Shown here: positions 21,924 to 30,652 of the stretch, in pieces
How positions within the stretch are numbered: the first letter of the stretch is position 1
How the letters are laid out: every line of letters starts with the position of its first letter
Assembly (NCBI RefSeq): GCF_002812485.1
Contig: NZ_CP025003.1
Coordinates: 4,030,001 to 4,094,000 of the forward strand
Source of the DNA: Dickeya fangzhongdai
GTDB taxonomy: Bacteria > Pseudomonadota > Gammaproteobacteria > Enterobacterales > Enterobacteriaceae
Direction: 5' to 3'
DNA length: 64,000 bases
The notes under the pieces: model-generated
Told to the model about the DNA's origin: nothing
The model's input: the letters and a program-made list of their open reading frames with translations, nothing else
The model's database searches: none
Position numbers and translations under genes: made by a program

Positions 21924-22744
21924 GCTCGCCCCTCCGCGGTGCCTTTTATCAGTAAATTGCGGCTCACAGGCTTGTCATGCGCCACGCCAAGCAGCTGGCA
22001 CACCGTACCGCACAGCTCGGTTTGTTGCGGCGCGGCATCCGGTTGCAGCGAGAAACCGTCGCCGAACACATACAGCGGCACCTGACGCTCTTCCGGCAAA
22101 ATACCGCCGTGACTGCGGTCGTCATTCATGCCGTGATCGGCGGTCACCAGCACCTGATACCCCTCCTCCAGCCAGCGCGGCATCCAGTGCGACAGGTAGC
22201 CGTCCGCCATGCGCGCCTTGTTGCGGTACTGCGGGGTCGACAGGCCGTAGCGGTGCCCGGCGTCATCGATGTTCATCGGGTGAATCAGCAGAAAGTCCGG
22301 CTGGTAACGCAGGCGCAGACTTTCCGCGTCTTCAAACAGATGGGAGTCGGGATAGCTGTCGTCATGGTAGAAGTGGCCGTACTGGATCGGCAGCGACGGC
22401 TCGACGGTATGACGATCGCGCGCCGCGTCAAACGGCGTGCGATTGTACAGCTCGCTGACCCAGTGATACGCCGCCGCCGCGGTAGTCAGGCCGGCGTCGC
22501 GGGCGTAATGGAAAATGCCGCGCTCGCGGCTCAGCCGGTCGACGCCGTTGTGGATAATGCCGCTCTGCACCGGCGTCACGCCGGTGAGAATGCACTCATA
22601 CAACGGGCGCGACAGCGACGGCAGCTCACACTCCAGCTGGTAGAGGCAACCGCGCCCGGCGGCGCACTCCGCCTGCAGGTAGCCCATTGCCTCGCGTCCG
22701 ACCTGAAAGCTCAGCCCGTCCAGTATCACCAGAATCGTTTTCAT
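21920..22744 (-). CDS. Alkaline-phosphatase-superfamily hydrolase (nucleotide pyrophosphatase/phosphodiesterase type)
   Basis: A 274-residue enzyme of the phosphodiesterase branch of the alkaline phosphatase superfamily. All expected two-metal residues are visible: D9 in VILDG, the DDAGH group (D160/D161, H164), D203 and H204 in TADHG, and H212 in SHGG. The nucleophile is probably S45 in LPSLSRP, where related enzymes usually have Thr. There is no signal peptide, so it acts in the cytoplasm. It sits inside an ABC importer operon, which suggests that the imported solute is a phosphoester or phosphonate cleaved after entry (inference). At 274 residues it is much shorter than phosphonoacetate hydrolase. 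Confidence 0.82.
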   Translation of the reverse strand: MKTILVILDGLSFQVGREAMGYLQAECAAGRGCLYQLECELPSLSRPLYECILTGVTPVQSGIIHNGVDRLSRERGIFHYARDAGLTTAAAAYHWVSELYNRTPFDAARDRHTVEPSLPIQYGHFYHDDSYPDSHLFEDAESLRLRYQPDFLLIHPMNIDDAGHRYGLSTPQYRNKARMADGYLSHWMPRWLEEGYQVLVTADHGMNDDRSHGGILPEERQVPLYVFGDGFSLQPDAAPQQTELCGTVCQLLGVAHDKPVSRNLLIKGTAEGRA

Positions 22745-22765
22745 CCCGTGCTCCCGCCTGCGCCG

Positions 22766-23821
22766 TTACTGCTTCATGTTGATAATGACGTTTTCCTGCC
22801 ACAGACGCGGCAGCGCTTTCACCGTCTTGTCCCAGGCTTCGGCGTCGGCGATCGGATGCGCGTTTTTATACTGTTCCTGCGGCAGCAGTTTGGCTTTCAC
22901 GTCATCCGGCAGGGTAATGTGCTGGGCGCGGATCGGGCGAGCGTAGCCGCGCGCCAGGTTGATCTGACCGGCGTCGGAGAAGATGTACTCGCGCGCCAGT
23001 TTGGCGGCGTTCGGGTGTTTGGCGTATTTGTTGATGATGGTGGTGTAGCCGGAGATCACCGAACCGTCAGACGGGATCAATACCTCGAAGCGATCCTTGT
23101 TGATCTTGTCGCGGTAGTTCAGGCCGTTGAAGTCCCACACCACGCCCACCTGCACTTCGCCTTTCTCGATATTGGCGATAGCCGGGTTGGTCAGACCGAG
23201 GCGGCCTTCTTTCGCCAGTTTGGCAAAGAAATCCAGCGCCGGTTTCAGGTTCTTCTCGTTGCCGCCCAGCGCGAAACTGGCCGCCAGCACGCCGCTGGAG
23301 GCCTGGGACGCGGTGCCGACGTCGCCGATGGTCACCACGTATTTGCCTTTTTGCAGATCCGCCCAGCTATGCGGAATGTCTTTTACCTGCTGTTTATCGA
23401 CGATAAACGCAATGGTGCCGGTATAGGCCATCGCCCAGTGGCCGTCTTTGTCTTTCGCCCAGTCCGGCACCTGTTCCCAGGTGGTCGGCTTGTACGGCTG
23501 GCTCACGCCTTTCTGCACCGCTACAGGGCCGAAGGCCACGCCCACGTCGCCGATATCCGCGCTGGCGTTCTCTTTCTCGGCGGCGAACTTGGCGATCTCC
23601 TGCGCGGAAGACATGTCGGTATCGCTGTGTTTCAGGCCATATTTGGCGCTCAAATCGTCCCAGGTATCTTTCCAGTTGGCCCAGCTGTCCGGCATGCCGA
23701 CGCTGTTAACTTCGCCCTCGGCGCGGGCGGCTTTTTCCAGCGCCGCCAGATCCTGCGCCATGACCGCGGTCGAAAATAACGCGCTGCTGATTAATACAGA
23801 AGACAACAATTTTTTCATCAT
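22766..23821 (-). CDS. ABC importer periplasmic solute-binding protein
   Basis: Periplasmic binding protein of 351 residues with a clear signal peptide (KKLLSSVLISSALFSTAVMA, cleavage after MAQ or just before). The fold resembles the iron/thiamine/phosphonate group of binding proteins (for example the motifs YTGTIAFIVDKQQV and VVWDFNGLNYR). The ligand cannot be read from sequence. It is the first gene of the importer operon, 21 bp before the phosphatase-like gene, and divergent from the GntR/UTRA regulator. Confidence 0.88.
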   Translation of the reverse strand: MMKKLLSSVLISSALFSTAVMAQDLAALEKAARAEGEVNSVGMPDSWANWKDTWDDLSAKYGLKHSDTDMSSAQEIAKFAAEKENASADIGDVGVAFGPVAVQKGVSQPYKPTTWEQVPDWAKDKDGHWAMAYTGTIAFIVDKQQVKDIPHSWADLQKGKYVVTIGDVGTASQASSGVLAASFALGGNEKNLKPALDFFAKLAKEGRLGLTNPAIANIEKGEVQVGVVWDFNGLNYRDKINKDRFEVLIPSDGSVISGYTTIINKYAKHPNAAKLAREYIFSDAGQINLARGYARPIRAQHITLPDDVKAKLLPQEQYKNAHPIADAEAWDKTVKALPRLWQENVIINMKQ

Positions 23822-24069
23822 TATGCTCCATAGGAAGGGGAGTGATACTCTGCTGGTCTAGTCCAGCAATAAGTACGCCAATTCAGCACACGGCGATGAA
23901 GTTTTCATGTCGGCAGCATGACGAAAAGGTTTCAGCGCCGGTCTGCAAGCGCCTGCAGGCGGCTTCTAACGCCCGTCGGCTTGGGATTTGCATCATCCCG
24001 ACAGACATGCAACCTGATAGTCAACAATCCCTGCTATGGTGCAGGCTGCACAACATCAAGGCTCTAACG

Positions 24070-24777
24070 ATGATGAAAATACAACCAACCGCCGTCGCCC
24101 AGATTGCCGATGCGCTGCACGAACGGATTCGCCGGGGCGAGTTCGCCCACGGGCGGCTGCCGTCCGAACGGGCGCTCAGCGAGCAGTTTTCCACTACCCG
24201 CATTACCCTGCGTGAAGCGCTCACCCTGCTGGAGTCGCAGGGCATCATCTATCGCGAACTGCGGCGCGGTTGGTTCATCTCACCGCCGCGGCTTAGCTAT
24301 AATCCGCTGCACAGAAGTCACTTTCATGAAATGGCGGAAAAACAGGGGCGTAAAGCCGCCACCGAGGTGCTGGATGCCGGTGTCATCACGGCGAATGCGG
24401 CGATCGCCCGTCATCTGGAGCTGGAGGAAGGCGCGGATATCTACCGTATCCGCCGTTTGCGGCGCCTCGACGGGCGCGCGGTGCTGTATGTGGAACACTA
24501 CCTGAACCCGGCCTGGTTCCCGGATCTGCTGAAGAGCGACCTGACGCGCTCGCTCACCCAGCTTTACCAGTCGCAATACGACATTCGTTACGGCCGGGTG
24601 CGTTTCACCATGCTGCCGACGCCGCTGCCGCCGGTGGCCGCCCCGGCGTTAAAACTCGCGCCCGGCAGCCCGGCGCTGTTCATCACCCGCATCAACCGCG
24701 ATCAGCACGACCGCATCATCGACTGCGACTGCGAGTACTGGCGCTATGACGCGTTGTATATTGATGTGGAAGCGTGA
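24070..24777 (+). CDS. GntR/HutC-family regulator with UTRA domain
   Basis: Ligand-responsive regulator of 235 residues with an N-terminal winged helix (about 8-72; LPSERALSEQFSTTRITLREAL) and a C-terminal UTRA effector domain (about 90-232). Start choice: ATG 24070 gives a normal HutC-family N-terminus; the frame is open 76 codons upstream without family features. It is divergent from the ABC importer operon, so it very probably regulates it. PhnR, the regulator of the phosphonate importer, belongs to the same subfamily, which fits a phosphorus-containing ligand but does not prove it. Confidence 0.88.
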   Translation: MMKIQPTAVAQIADALHERIRRGEFAHGRLPSERALSEQFSTTRITLREALTLLESQGIIYRELRRGWFISPPRLSYNPLHRSHFHEMAEKQGRKAATEVLDAGVITANAAIARHLELEEGADIYRIRRLRRLDGRAVLYVEHYLNPAWFPDLLKSDLTRSLTQLYQSQYDIRYGRVRFTMLPTPLPPVAAPALKLAPGSPALFITRINRDQHDRIIDCDCEYWRYDALYIDVEA

Positions 24778-24814
24778 CCCGTAGGCCACGCAGGGGACAG
24801 GAAGACCGCCGGAA

Positions 24815-25273
24815 CTACAACAGGCGGGAATCGAAATAGAACGGCACCACCTGCAGCGTGGATAACACCTGCTGCGCCTCTGGGTGTTCAGGGTTGAACA
24901 GCGCGTTCCATTCGCCGGTCAGCGTGCTCGGCACTTTCAGCACCAGACTGACGCGCGACGCCAGCCACTCATCGCCGATCTGCCGGGTGGCGTCCGGCGG
25001 CGGATCCTGTTGCCAGTCAGCGGGCAAGGCATCCCGGCTTAATTCCATCACCAGCGTATCGGGCACCTCCACCGATAGCAGCGAAAACGCCGGCAGCATG
25101 GTCACTTCCCTCAGATGTACCAGCGTCTCCAGCAGGCACAGCGCGATGGTACCGCCCAGATAGACGCAGGGAACGCCCTTGTTGTTCCAGCGCCCGCCGT
25201 ACAGTTTCGCGCCCGCGCCATCAAACGCCTGTGACACATATGTCTGCTTTACCAGGCGGTAAAACGTCGCCAT
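24815..25273 (-). CDS. RES-domain toxin (NAD+-degrading type)
   Basis: Toxin of 152 residues from the RES family, whose studied members break down NAD+. The name-giving residues are visible: Arg in GGRWNNKG, Glu in LLETLVH, and Ser in KVPSTL. The gene overlaps the stop of the antitoxin gene by one base (TGATG), a coupling typical of these pairs. In this family the antitoxin is encoded first, as here. Confidence 0.92.
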   Translation of the reverse strand: MATFYRLVKQTYVSQAFDGAGAKLYGGRWNNKGVPCVYLGGTIALCLLETLVHLREVTMLPAFSLLSVEVPDTLVMELSRDALPADWQQDPPPDATRQIGDEWLASRVSLVLKVPSTLTGEWNALFNPEHPEAQQVLSTLQVVPFYFDSRLL

Positions 25274-25725
25274 CAGCTGATGACGCCGTGGCCGATGCGA
25301 CCAATCAGATCCAGCACCGCTTCGGTGCCGGCCGGGGTTTTCAACATGGCGGCCGGCGGTTGCCCACCCAGCGCCTTAGCTGGCTGATTCAGCCAGTCAA
25401 CGGCTTTGACGTAATCATGATCGAACAGCCGGGCGGCGGCATCCAGCACCCGGACGCTGGCGTAAATTCTGGCGCCCTGCTCCACCGACCAGGTTTTCTC
25501 CGGATGTTTCAACCGGCGGTGGTAGGTGCTGCGATCGACGCCGACCAGCCGCAGCAAATAACCTTCATCCAGCTGCGCCTTATTGGCGGCTTCGCGGATG
25601 ATGCTGACCGGTAAGCCTTCGCTGATCTGTTCATGCGCCCGCACCAGCGAAGAAGAGAGGGACAGAGCGGCTAAGATCCCCTCGTGCTCAAGTACACGTA
25701 CGGTCGGCGTAAACAGCGCTGTCAT
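25273..25725 (-). CDS. Xre/MbcA/ParS-type antitoxin
   Basis: Antitoxin of 150 residues with an N-terminal helix-turn-helix region (about 35-75; ANKAQLDEGYLLRLVGVDRSTYHRRL) and the C-terminal toxin-binding domain (about 85-145; YASVRVLDAAARLFDHDYVKAVDWLNQP and PAAMLKTPAGTEAVLDLIGRI). The start at 25725 has AGGAGGG. A perfect 11-bp inverted repeat just upstream is the likely autoregulatory operator. The family call for the pair is secure. Confidence 0.92.
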   Translation of the reverse strand: MTALFTPTVRVLEHEGILAALSLSSSLVRAHEQISEGLPVSIIREAANKAQLDEGYLLRLVGVDRSTYHRRLKHPEKTWSVEQGARIYASVRVLDAAARLFDHDYVKAVDWLNQPAKALGGQPPAAMLKTPAGTEAVLDLIGRIGHGVIS

Positions 25726-25743
25726 AATTCCCTCCTGATTCGT

Positions 25744-25775
25744 TGCAGTTGCAACATCAGTTTATTGCAACTGCA
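25744..25775. promoter_or_regulatory. Operator-like inverted repeat of the RES/Xre pair
   Basis: TGCAGTTGCAA (25744-25754) and TTGCAACTGCA (25765-25775) form a perfect 11-bp inverted repeat with a 10-bp spacer. It lies directly upstream of the antitoxin Shine-Dalgarno sequence, where such antitoxins bind to repress their own operon. Confidence 0.75.
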
Positions 25776-25870
25776 CGGGAAACGCAAAATCCGCCGCCGA
25801 CCTCCCAAAGACCGGCAAATCACGCTACTATAACGCCCCTTTATTTTCAGCCAGACAGTGAGTTCGTATC

Positions 25871-26887
25871 GTGACAAGTCCAGCCCCAACCGCTTTCGCC
25901 ACCGACCAGCCCCAGACCTTCTGGCACGGCCGCTTTAGCGTGGCCCCGATGTTGGACTGGACTGACCGTCATTGCCGCTACTTTCACCGGCTGCTGAGTC
26001 ACAACGCGCTGTTGTACACCGAGATGGTGACCACCGGGGCGATTTTGCACGGCAAGGGCGACTATCTGGCCTACAGCGAGGAAGAGCATCCGCTGGCGTT
26101 GCAGCTCGGCGGCAGCGACCCGGCGGCGCTGGCGCAATGCGCGGCGCTGGCGGAACAGCGCGGCTATGACGAAGTCAACCTCAACGTCGGCTGCCCGTCC
26201 GACCGCGTGCAAAACGGCCGTTTCGGCGCCTGCCTGATGGCGGAAGCGCAACTGGTGGCGGACTGCGTGAAAGCGATGCGCGAACGCGTCGACATTCCGG
26301 TGACGGTCAAAACCCGCATCGGTATCGACGATCAGGACAGCTACGAATTTCTGTGCGATTTCATCCGTACCGTTTCCGAGCAGGGCGGCTGCGATACCTT
26401 CATCGTACACGCCCGCAAAGCCTGGCTGTCCGGCCTTAGCCCGAAAGAAAACCGCGAGATCCCGCCGCTGGATTACCCGCGCGTCTACCAGCTCAAGCGC
26501 GATTTCCCGTCGCTGACGCTGGCGATTAACGGCGGCGTCAAAACGCTGGCCGAGGCGCAGCAGCACCTGCAACACGTGGATGGCGTGATGGTGGGCCGCG
26601 AAGCCTATCAAAACCCCGGTATGCTGGCGCAGGTCGACAGTGAACTGTTTGGCGCAGGCTCGATTGCGCCGGATCAGGCCGACGTGGTGCGGGCGATGTA
26701 CCCGTATATCGAGCGCGAACTCTCCGGCGGCGCATCGTTAGGCCACATTACCCGCCATATGCTCGGGCTGTTTCAGGGCGTGCCCGGCGCGCGCCAGTGG
26801 CGGCGTTACCTGAGTGAAAATGCCCATAAGCCCGGTGCGGATGCCGCCGTGGTGGAACGCGCGCTGGCGCTGGTTAACATCGCCTGA
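25871..26887 (+). CDS. dusA: tRNA-dihydrouridine(20/20a) synthase
   Basis: FMN enzyme that reduces uridines 20 and 20a in the tRNA D-loop. It has 338 residues and follows E. coli DusA nearly throughout ([37 protein letters not shown] with the catalytic Cys, [26 protein letters not shown]). The start is GTG at 25871 with no good Shine-Dalgarno sequence; no ATG fits better. dusA-pspG-qorA-dnaB-alr-tyrB is the E. coli order. Confidence 0.96.
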   Translation: MTSPAPTAFATDQPQTFWHGRFSVAPMLDWTDRHCRYFHRLLSHNALLYTEMVTTGAILHGKGDYLAYSEEEHPLALQLGGSDPAALAQCAALAEQRGYDEVNLNVGCPSDRVQNGRFGACLMAEAQLVADCVKAMRERVDIPVTVKTRIGIDDQDSYEFLCDFIRTVSEQGGCDTFIVHARKAWLSGLSPKENREIPPLDYPRVYQLKRDFPSLTLAINGGVKTLAEAQQHLQHVDGVMVGREAYQNPGMLAQVDSELFGAGSIAPDQADVVRAMYPYIERELSGGASLGHITRHMLGLFQGVPGARQWRRYLSENAHKPGADAAVVERALALVNIA

Positions 26888-26978
26888 AAAAAACCAATTA
26901 TTGGTATTTTTGACCAACCTTCTATCCCCACCCTTCTGCCTGTCGCTGATAAATCAATAACTTATCAGCGACGCATTC

Positions 26979-26993
26979 TGGCACGGTTCTTGT
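26979..26993 (+). promoter_or_regulatory. Sigma-54 promoter of pspG
   Basis: TGGCACG-GTTC-TTGT matches the -24/-12 consensus (GG at -24, TG at -12) and lies about 70 bp before the pspG start. pspG is PspF/sigma-54 dependent in E. coli and Yersinia. The AT-rich palindromic stretch at about 26949-26970 (GCTGATAAATCAATAACTTA) could be the upstream activator site. Confidence 0.8.
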
Positions 26994-27062
26994 AATACCG
27001 CTCTTGTCATGAACGATGTTTTCCCCTGCGCAAGACGCGGTTTAACGGCTAAGGAGCACACC

Positions 27063-27338
27063 ATGTTGGAAATTTTCTTCGTTATCGGCTTTTTTATCAT
27101 GCTGCTGGTCACCGGCGTGTCGCTGCTGGGGGTAATGGCGGCGCTGGTTGTCGCCTCTCTGGTTATGCTGATTGGCGGGCTGTTCGCCGTGGCGATAAAA
27201 GTACTGCCGTGGCTGCTGTTGGCGGTCGTCGTAGTATGGCTGTGGCGGCGGTTTCAGGATCGACCGGTATCCACTGTGCACCGCTACGCGTACCGTAAAA
27301 AATATACCTTTCGTCATCGCCGGGGCGGTGAGTGGTAA
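27063..27338 (+). CDS. pspG: Phage shock protein G
   Basis: Small inner-membrane protein of 91 residues, effector of the Psp envelope-stress response. It begins MLEIFFVIGFFIMLLVTGVS and has two to three hydrophobic segments within residues 1-62, followed by a basic tail. Start choice: ATG 27063 matches E. coli PspG and follows AAGGAG; an in-frame start 18 codons upstream lies past the sigma-54 promoter but has no homology. The tail after residue 65 diverges from E. coli. Confidence 0.92.
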   Translation: MLEIFFVIGFFIMLLVTGVSLLGVMAALVVASLVMLIGGLFAVAIKVLPWLLLAVVVVWLWRRFQDRPVSTVHRYAYRKKYTFRHRRGGEW

Positions 27339-27752
27339 TACCTGAAAAGTAACACAATCTGCATAACGGATGGAAATGACGGGCTATACCGCGCCTGATG
27401 CAAAATTGTGCGCCAGCAGATATTTTTTCCTTATCGTGGCTGCTAGGATGTCGCTCACTATCTGGCTCGCCCTTTTCATTAAGGTGCGAGCTGACCCTTT
27501 AATTCATCATCGTCAGGAAATAATAGCCGCCCAGCGGTACCTTCGTGACGAGCACCACACTGTACCCTACATGCAGTGGATGAAATTAGCGTAATGGCAA
27601 CAGCCGTCCTGTGGAATAATGCCGACTCGTCGAGGGTCGGTATTATTACCCGGTTCTATCGCACGCAGCGCAGAAAAATCCCCCATGTCATGACTTTTCC
27701 ACCACCCGCAGAGCCATCAAAAACACAGCCCATATTGCAATAAGCTGCAATA
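27339..27752. other. Intergenic region with inverted repeat
   Basis: No convincing gene. It holds an imperfect inverted repeat AATAATGCCGACT (27615-27627) / GGTCGGTATTATT (27635-27647) that could terminate transcription from either side. The rest shows nothing I can name. Confidence 0.5.
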
Positions 27753-29159
27753 TCAAACCTCATGTTGGGCGGTATCGGGTTGAGGTCGCTTATGTAACCT
27801 CACGCGAAAACCGGTCGGGGTCATGGTGAAGGCAAAACTCTCCATCACGTCAGACGCGGGTTGTTGCGCTTCAACACGAAATCCGCTGCACAGCGCATGA
27901 AATCCCTGTTTGATTTCAATTAACGCCAGCGATCGTCCGGGGCACATGCGCGGCCCCCCGCCAAATGGCTGCAGATCGGAAAAAGACGCCTGTCCGCGCT
28001 CAAGCCACCGCTCAGGCATGAAATCACCGGGCTGATGGAATAAAGCCTCTTCAAATCCGCTCGCGTTCAGCATCAGTAAAAGGGGCGTTCCCTTTTTGAT
28101 AAGGAAATCAGCAATGACGGTATCTTTGATCGGCTCCAGGTAAAGCAGCGGCGCCACCGGTTTAAGCCGCATCGACTCATACATCACGGCGGTGAGCAAC
28201 GGCATGCGAGGCAAAGGCCACGGAAGTCCCGTCCCCACCTCCTCAGTCGCCTGATGGCACTCTCTAACGACCTGCGCCTCCACCGAAGGTGAAGAGCAAA
28301 GCAGAAAACTCATCCAGGCAAGCGTATTCGCGGTCGTATCCTCTCCCGCCAGCAGTAGCGTAAACGCATTAGCCAGAATGTCCGCGTCCGTCATCGTCCC
28401 GTCTTTCTGCTGTTCTGCGATCATGATTTGCAGCATATTTTCAGGAGCATCCATGAGCTGGGGAGACTGTTCGATTCGTTCCCGCTGACGACAAATAAAT
28501 TCGTTAAGCTGGTCGTGAATCAGCTTCAGGCTGGCATCAAACTGCTTATCCCGCGCCATCTTGATATAGCGCCATAACGGAATGGGAGAACCACAGCGTT
28601 CATTAATCACCGGGAACAGGCGACGTAAACTTTCCGATAGCGGATTCTCGCCCTGCTCAAGGATATTGATATCCTCGCCAAAGGCTAATAACGACGTGAT
28701 ATCCACCGTATAGCGCTTAAATTCATCCACCAGAGAAACCACTTCCCCGGTTTCAGCCAATTTGGCGAAACGTTCTGATAAACGCACGGTGACTTTCCTG
28801 AGACTGGGGTAGAAATGTTTCAGATGCGCAGGCTGAAACATCGGTTCCGTCAGTTTCCGCTGATGCATCCATCGTGCGCCTTCCGCGGAGAAAACGCCAT
28901 TCAACCCGGCTTCCTGAAAAACGGATTCAATACTGCTTCTACGCCGAAAATCGTCAGGGCGGGCTTTCATTATGGTACGAATCCATTCTGAATCGGCGAT
29001 CACCATCGCCGGCGTGAATCCCAGTCTTAGCCGGTAAAAAAGGCCATAGCGCTCTTTCCAGTGCAGCATCTGCAAATGGATGTCAGGTCGTTTTAAATAC
29101 TCAACATGTCCGAGAATGCTTCTGGCCGGAGGCGCCGGCAGTTGCCTGATTGATCTCAT
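27753..29159 (-). CDS. Cytochrome P450
   Basis: Heme monooxygenase of 468 residues. The I-helix oxygen-binding motif is AGEDTT (about 271-276), the K-helix ExxR is ESMR (about 328-331), and the heme-binding loop is FGGGPRMCPGR with the axial Cys at about 406. There is no membrane anchor. The bacterial P450 most probably needs ferredoxin partners that are not encoded nearby. I chose ATG 29159 (MRSIRQLP) because AAGGA lies 8 bases upstream; TTG at 29165 is too close to it. Lone P450 genes are uncommon in enterobacteria. The flanking pspG and qorA genes are adjacent in E. coli, so it was inserted here. Substrate unknown. Confidence 0.92.
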   Translation of the reverse strand: MRSIRQLPAPPARSILGHVEYLKRPDIHLQMLHWKERYGLFYRLRLGFTPAMVIADSEWIRTIMKARPDDFRRRSSIESVFQEAGLNGVFSAEGARWMHQRKLTEPMFQPAHLKHFYPSLRKVTVRLSERFAKLAETGEVVSLVDEFKRYTVDITSLLAFGEDINILEQGENPLSESLRRLFPVINERCGSPIPLWRYIKMARDKQFDASLKLIHDQLNEFICRQRERIEQSPQLMDAPENMLQIMIAEQQKDGTMTDADILANAFTLLLAGEDTTANTLAWMSFLLCSSPSVEAQVVRECHQATEEVGTGLPWPLPRMPLLTAVMYESMRLKPVAPLLYLEPIKDTVIADFLIKKGTPLLLMLNASGFEEALFHQPGDFMPERWLERGQASFSDLQPFGGGPRMCPGRSLALIEIKQGFHALCSGFRVEAQQPASDVMESFAFTMTPTGFRVRLHKRPQPDTAQHEV

Positions 29160-29529
29160 ACTCAATGTCCTTCCTGCTCAGGTGATAAGTGACCTGCGAA
29201 AAAGCGACTATCGTGATCCCGAAGAGATAAGGAGAGAAGGAATGGCAAATAACGACGCTAAAAACGAGATATGAGACGCTAAAAAGACAGCACGCAAAAG
29301 ACTACGGAACAGTGCGTTCGCCCGGTTTTCCGGGGCATGGTTGACGTTATAAAGAATCCGCAATGGGTCACATCGTACCGGCCGACAGGTTAAAAAATAA
29401 ACATTCCTCTGTGGCTTTTTTGTTAATAAGTAATACACCGGCAAGGGGAAGCGAGAAGGTGTGGCGGGTGCGCCTTTCCCTGTGTTTTAGCACGGGGAAA
29501 GGCGCCTGTTCCGACCGTTCTCAGGTTAC
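29160..29529. other. Intergenic region with strong hairpin after qorA
   Basis: The 11-bp inverted repeat GCGCCTTTCCC (29470-29480) / GGGAAAGGCGC (29495-29505) lies 25-60 bp past the qorA stop and may end its transcript, though no U-run follows. The remainder is the upstream region of the P450 gene. Confidence 0.5.
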
Positions 29530-30531
29530 TTAACCATGAGAGACGGAACCGGGAATCAACAGGCATGACCCCTGAGTACTGCGGCTTTCCAGCGCGCGGT
29601 GAGCGGACCGGGCGTCTTCCAGCGCGAACTTCTGGCTGTCCGGCACGTCCACCTTGATGGCGCCGCTGGCGATCAGCGTGAACAGTTCACGGCTGGCCTG
29701 CTCCAGTTCCTGACGATTGGTGATGTAGCTGAACAGCGACGGCCGGGTAACGTACAGCGACCCTTTCTGGTTAAGAATGCCGAGATTCACCCCGGTGACC
29801 GGGCCGGACGCGTTGCCGAAACTGACCATCAGCCCGCGACGCTTCAGGCAGTTGAGCGAGGCTTCCCAGGTGTCTTTACCCACCGAGTCATACACGACCG
29901 AGACTTTTTCTTCATGGGTCAGTTCCAGCACCCGATGAACGATATCTTCCTTGCGGTAGTTAATGGTAGCCCAGGCGCCGGCCTGTTTTGCCAGTTCCGC
30001 CTTGTGGTCGGAACCGACGGTGCCGATCAGTTTCGCCCCCAGCGCCTTCGCCCACTGGCAGGCAATCAATCCAACGCCGCCGGCGGCCGCGTGAAACAGA
30101 AATACTTCACCCGGTTTCACGTCATAGGTCTGGCGCAGCAGGTAATACACCGTCAACCCTTTCAGGAATGAGGCCGCCGCCTGCTCAAAGCTGATGTCAT
30201 CCGGCAGCAGCGCTACCTTGTCCGCCGGAACATTATGCCGTTCGCTGTAAGCGCCCAGCGCCGACTGGGCGTACACCACGCGGTCGCCCACCTTGAGATG
30301 TTTTACATTAGCCCCGGCTTTTACCACCACGCCGGCCGCTTCGGTGCCCAGACCGGAGGGAAACGACGGCGGCGAATACAGCCCGGAACGAAAATAGGTA
30401 TCGATAAAGTTAATGCCGATGGCGCGGTTTTCCACCTGAACGTCGTTAAGACCCGGCTCGCGCGGCGTGTAATCCACATACTCCAGCACCCCCGGCCCGC
30501 CGTGGTCGCTGAACTGAATACGTTTTGCCAT
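29530..30531 (-). CDS. qorA: NADPH:quinone oxidoreductase
   Basis: Medium-chain dehydrogenase of 333 residues without catalytic zinc, reducing quinones with NADPH. The nucleotide-binding motif is AAAGGVGLIACQWAKALGA (about 150-168). The sequence follows E. coli Qor closely (AIGINFIDTY, SGLGTEAAG, VYAQSALGAYS, NQKGSLYVTRPSL). It is divergent from dnaB, as in E. coli, with a 121-bp promoter gap. Confidence 0.95.
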   Translation of the reverse strand: MAKRIQFSDHGGPGVLEYVDYTPREPGLNDVQVENRAIGINFIDTYFRSGLYSPPSFPSGLGTEAAGVVVKAGANVKHLKVGDRVVYAQSALGAYSERHNVPADKVALLPDDISFEQAAASFLKGLTVYYLLRQTYDVKPGEVFLFHAAAGGVGLIACQWAKALGAKLIGTVGSDHKAELAKQAGAWATINYRKEDIVHRVLELTHEEKVSVVYDSVGKDTWEASLNCLKRRGLMVSFGNASGPVTGVNLGILNQKGSLYVTRPSLFSYITNRQELEQASRELFTLIASGAIKVDVPDSQKFALEDARSAHRALESRSTQGSCLLIPGSVSHG

Positions 30532-30652
30532 GATGATCTCCTCGCTCTATCGTGTGTGCCCGGTGATGTCATCGGACATATGTCATTCCTGAGTTTAGGA
30601 TATACAATGCTCCCACCCCTAAAGGTAAATCAACCAGTAAAGAACGCGTTTC

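Noticed and set aside
27370..27594. 74-codon open frame after pspG
   Set aside because: No ribosome-binding site and no family features; it lies in a gap between a P450 and a Psp gene.
29242..29274. 10-residue frame with a good Shine-Dalgarno sequence (MANNDAKNEI) upstream of the P450 gene, plus strand
   Set aside because: No downstream gene on that strand that it could lead, and too short to judge.
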